Source: an uncultured Collinsella sp.
GTDB lineage: Bacteria > Actinomycetota > Coriobacteriia > Coriobacteriales > Coriobacteriaceae
Length of the DNA stretch: 14,557 nucleotides
Direction of reading: 5' to 3'
Assembly: GCA_905211615.1 (NCBI GenBank)
Contig: CAJMBB010000043.1
Coordinates: 1 to 14,557, forward strand
The notes under the pieces are model-generated. The model saw only the letters and a list, made by a program, of their open reading frames with translations. It was not told the DNA's origin and searched no databases. Numbering within the stretch: position 1 is the first letter of the stretch; each line of letters begins with the position of its first letter. The translations under genes and the position numbers were made by a program. Shown piece by piece: positions 12,281 through 14,557 of this stretch.

Positions 12281-14464
12281 GTGGCCAAGACGGTATATTC
12301 CGATAACCAAAATAATGTCGATGCCCTGGCTGAGCGTCTGAGCAGCCAGACGTCGCTTTCTGCCGAGCGTGCCAAGCTGGTTGCCTACGACCTGCTTTGC
12401 CGCAAGGCGCTCAAGATTAAGTCGAGTGCGCTGGCGCAAATTTTTCGCTCCGTCGATAAGGAATGTGACACCAAGGCAATGCGCGATGAGCTTATCGCGG
12501 CAAATATTGTGACCAAGATCGAGGGTAGCGGCATTAACGGGCGCCCGGCGTTCTATACCATCAATGCCGAGATCCGCGATGCCCAGGAGCAGCCTGCCGA
12601 GTCCGTCGAGGATTTTGTCGTCGAGGATTCCGCTGACGTGCCTGCTGTGGAAGAAGCTGCTCCGCGTGAGCATGTCGATACCGATGAGTTGCTCGATGAG
12701 AACGTCGTGCGTGCCTTTACGGCCAAGGCAGGACGCGGCGGTTTTGGTGGGGGTGGCAAGCGCGATGCGCAGCGCCGCGCCCAGCAGGAGCGCTTCCGTC
12801 GCGCCGTCGCTCAAAAGGATGGGGCCGTTACCGAGGTTGTCGAGAACGAGCCCGTCTCCGAGCCGCAGGAGTCTGTGAAAGAGCAAAAGTCCGCTGAGCC
12901 TCAGGAACCCAAGCGTCGCCGCGGTGCGCATTTTAGGGCCGAGCAGCAGGATGTTGTGCGCGAGGCCGAAGAGACTGCCGAAGTTGCGGACGATCCTGAG
13001 AAGCCGGCCAAGAAGGCCTCAGACTCGTGTCGTCCCGGTCGCGGCTTTGCAGGTCGCGCGTACCCCGTAAAGCGCCAGGAGAAGGTTAATCAGGTTCCGG
13101 AGGTGCGGGCCGAGAAGGCCGTGAAGCCTGCCGAGTCGGAAGTTCGTGAACAGAAGCCTGTTGATGAGCAGACTGCGTCCGATACGGAGACCCAGGGCCA
13201 GCAACCTGCGGTTGAACAGACGGGGGAGGGTACTTCGAGCAAGCCTCGCCGCCGTCGCCATCGTGGGGGCCGCAGTTCCCATGCCGAGACTGCAGCCGAG
13301 AAGACCACGCCGCAGGACGAGGATACGAAGGTCGAGGTTTCTTCGGGGCAGCCTAAGCGCCAGCGGGCGAAGGAGAGTAAGTCCGATCGTCCGCAGAAGC
13401 AGGCGTCTATGCCGAAGCGCGAGCGCAATTCCCAAGGCGATTCTAAGCGCAAGTCTCAGAAGAAGCCGGAGTCTGCCGCAGCAGATACTGCTGCCCAGCA
13501 GCCCAAGTCGGCCGTTCACGGCGAGGTTTCGGCGTTTGCCCTTGCCCGCGTTTTAGGCAGGCAGCTGCTCAAAGTTGTCCCTACGCCTACGGCGCTCTCT
13601 AAGATCAAGGAGCAGCAGACACAGATCGTAAAGGTCGAGGGCAAGGACGGCAAAAAGGCTCCGCAGCGCACTCAGCACAACGAGATGTCCAACCGCAAGA
13701 TTGCCGAGGAAATCGCAATCATCCAGGCTTGGATCGAGCAGAACCGAGGTGCCGATACGCCGGTTGCCTCGCGCCGCCAGCGTGCCTACCAGATCTTTAA
13801 CGACGAGAAGGCTTTTGACGGCAAGCACGGTGAGCGCCTGATCAGACGTATGACCGAAAAGGGCATCAGCATGCAGGCGATCAAGGTCGCCCCCAATCGC
13901 CCCGTGCACTTTACGGGCTTCTTTACGCTGGGTGCCGACAAGCCGTTCATTATGGTCGAGAACCTGGATACCTATGACGAGATCGTCAAGCTCCTGCGCG
14001 GACGCAAACATGCCAAGCTCTTTGGTACCAAGGTGGGCGGCGTGATTTTTGGCGGCGGCTGCAAGGCGAGCGTCTCGCACGCACTGGATGATTATCTGGC
14101 CGAGATTGGCTATCGCTTTAACTACGTCTACTACGTGGGCGATATCGATCGCGAGGGCGCGCGCATCGTCGAACAGGCTCGCAATGCCAATGTGGTTGAG
14201 ATTCGCCTGCATGCCGGCATGTACCGCGCCATGCTCGCCGAGCATAAGCGTCGCGTGAAGGCCGGCGGCGAGTGCGAGCCCGCGGCTGCCAACCAGGGCG
14301 TGCCGCAGAACCTGGCAGCGACGATCAAGGATCTGCCCATGGTTACGCGCGTGCAGTTCCGCAACGTGCTGCGTGAAGGCGGGCGCATTCCGCAGGAGAT
14401 TCTGATGACCGCAGACTATCGAGATGGCGACTCGGGAAGCTTCGACCGCATGCTGAACAACTAG
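12281..14464 (+). CDS. JetD/DUF2220-like Toprim protein with winged-helix-like N-terminus and long charged linker
   Basis: Start GTG 12281 is chosen because AAAGGGG lies just upstream and the preceding in-frame codons look non-coding; the product is 727 residues. Residues about 1-100 look like a helical, winged-helix-type region (DNA-binding by inference). Residues about 105-415 are low-complexity, rich in Glu, Lys, Arg, Gln and Ala, with basic patches such as KPRRRRHRGGR and a GGFGGGG run, and are probably disordered. Residues about 418-727 match the C-terminal half of Wadjet JetD proteins: SRRQRAYQIFNDEK from 497, an acidic VENLDTYDE at 559 (Glu560), FGGGCK, then YVGDIDREG at 618-626 (Asp621, Asp623), the Glu and DxD of a Toprim metal site. 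Known JetD is the DNA-cleaving subunit of an SMC-like plasmid defence complex; no jetA, jetB or jetC is adjacent, so the role here is unknown. A topoisomerase VI A/Spo11-like nuclease is the alternative reading. Confidence 0.75.
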   Translation: MAKTVYSDNQNNVDALAERLSSQTSLSAERAKLVAYDLLCRKALKIKSSALAQIFRSVDKECDTKAMRDELIAANIVTKIEGSGINGRPAFYTINAEIRDAQEQPAESVEDFVVEDSADVPAVEEAAPREHVDTDELLDENVVRAFTAKAGRGGFGGGGKRDAQRRAQQERFRRAVAQKDGAVTEVVENEPVSEPQESVKEQKSAEPQEPKRRRGAHFRAEQQDVVREAEETAEVADDPEKPAKKASDSCRPGRGFAGRAYPVKRQEKVNQVPEVRAEKAVKPAESEVREQKPVDEQTASDTETQGQQPAVEQTGEGTSSKPRRRRHRGGRSSHAETAAEKTTPQDEDTKVEVSSGQPKRQRAKESKSDRPQKQASMPKRERNSQGDSKRKSQKKPESAAADTAAQQPKSAVHGEVSAFALARVLGRQLLKVVPTPTALSKIKEQQTQIVKVEGKDGKKAPQRTQHNEMSNRKIAEEIAIIQAWIEQNRGADTPVASRRQRAYQIFNDEKAFDGKHGERLIRRMTEKGISMQAIKVAPNRPVHFTGFFTLGADKPFIMVENLDTYDEIVKLLRGRKHAKLFGTKVGGVIFGGGCKASVSHALDDYLAEIGYRFNYVYYVGDIDREGARIVEQARNANVVEIRLHAGMYRAMLAEHKRRVKAGGECEPAAANQGVPQNLAATIKDLPMVTRVQFRNVLREGGRIPQEILMTADYRDGDSGSFDRMLNN

Positions 14465-14469
14465 ATTCC

Positions 14470-14498
14470 GCCGGCCCCGGGAGAGCGGGGACACCGGC
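14470..14498 (+). terminator. Hairpin after the JetD-like gene
   Basis: GCCGGCCCCG (14470-14479) pairs with CGGGG (14486-14490) and CCGGC (14494-14498) around a 3-base bulge, loop GGAGAG, followed by TTAGGTTT. It starts 6 bases after the stop codon; the T tail is weak, so termination efficiency is uncertain. Confidence 0.6.
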
Positions 14499-14503
14499 TT
14501 AGG

Positions 14504-14550
14504 TTTATCGCGAGTTCCGCACGAACAGGAGGCCACTTAATGTGGCCTCC
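14504..14550 (-). repeat. Hairpin plus 20-mer repeat, copy B (inverted relative to copy A)
   Basis: On the minus strand a 9-bp stem (GGAGGCCAC, loop ATTAA, GTGGCCTCC) is followed after TGTT by CGTGCGGAACTCGCGATAAA, identical to the 20-mer of copy A. The core 14504-14548 matches 9755-9799 at 42 of 45 bases. The G/C pairs at the stem base replace A/T pairs of copy A, keeping the fold. The window ends 7 bases beyond the stem. Confidence 0.85.
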
Positions 14551-14557
14551 GTCGTGA

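Noticed and set aside
1..14557. CRISPR array, insertion sequence or prophage genes
   Set aside because: There are no regularly spaced repeats and no transposase, integrase or phage proteins in any frame; the inverted repeats at 9755 and 14504 do not enclose a transposase.

Overview
The window looks like a housekeeping region of a high-GC Actinomycetota genome of class Coriobacteriia, most likely Collinsella. This is inferred from gene content, the sequence style of the FAS-II and ribosomal proteins, Shine-Dalgarno-led TTG starts and the surface-protein-like repeat described below; no database search was possible. Both ends look like contig ends: fabF runs off the left edge, and the right edge stops 9 bases after a repeat.

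Left block (1-5064, minus strand): a type II fatty acid synthesis operon in transcription order fabH, acpP, fabK, fabD, fabG, fabF. Genes are tightly packed (2-base gap acpP/fabK, 13-base overlap fabK/fabD). It starts at an intergenic region carrying two near-identical 19-bp repeats, each an imperfect dyad, placed around the probable fabH promoter: a candidate operator for an unknown regulator. fabK carries an apparent one-base deletion near codon 27. Divergent from the operon is birA, whose product would biotinylate acetyl-CoA carboxylase, the supplier of malonyl units to the same pathway.

Middle block (5994-9608, minus strand): the str operon rpsL-rpsG-fusA followed directly by rpsJ and a strong bidirectional terminator. 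tuf is absent and rpsJ is separated from the other S10-operon genes. The fusA product has about 47 residues of its G' domain replaced by a GHDW/Cys module of the kind repeated in bacterial cell-surface proteins. The replacement is in frame, bounded by 19-bp direct repeats exactly 117 bases apart, and uses foreign-looking codons. S12 carries Arg at position 88, the K88R state linked to streptomycin resistance.

Right block (9755-14548, plus strand): cstA (carbon-starvation-type transporter) and a 727-residue protein with an N-terminal winged-helix-like region, a 300-residue charged disordered linker and a C-terminal JetD/DUF2220-type Toprim domain. cstA has a roughly 235-base leader containing a 14-residue leader peptide ending in IISVVII, competing hairpins and an intrinsic terminator, which is the layout of a branched-chain amino acid transcription attenuator. 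The block is bracketed by inverted copies of a 45-bp hairpin-plus-20-mer repeat (42 of 45 identical, with compensatory stem changes).

Best candidates for new biology: the chimeric EF-G, the Ile/Val attenuator on cstA, the orphan JetD-like nuclease, and the paired repeat that brackets the last two genes.
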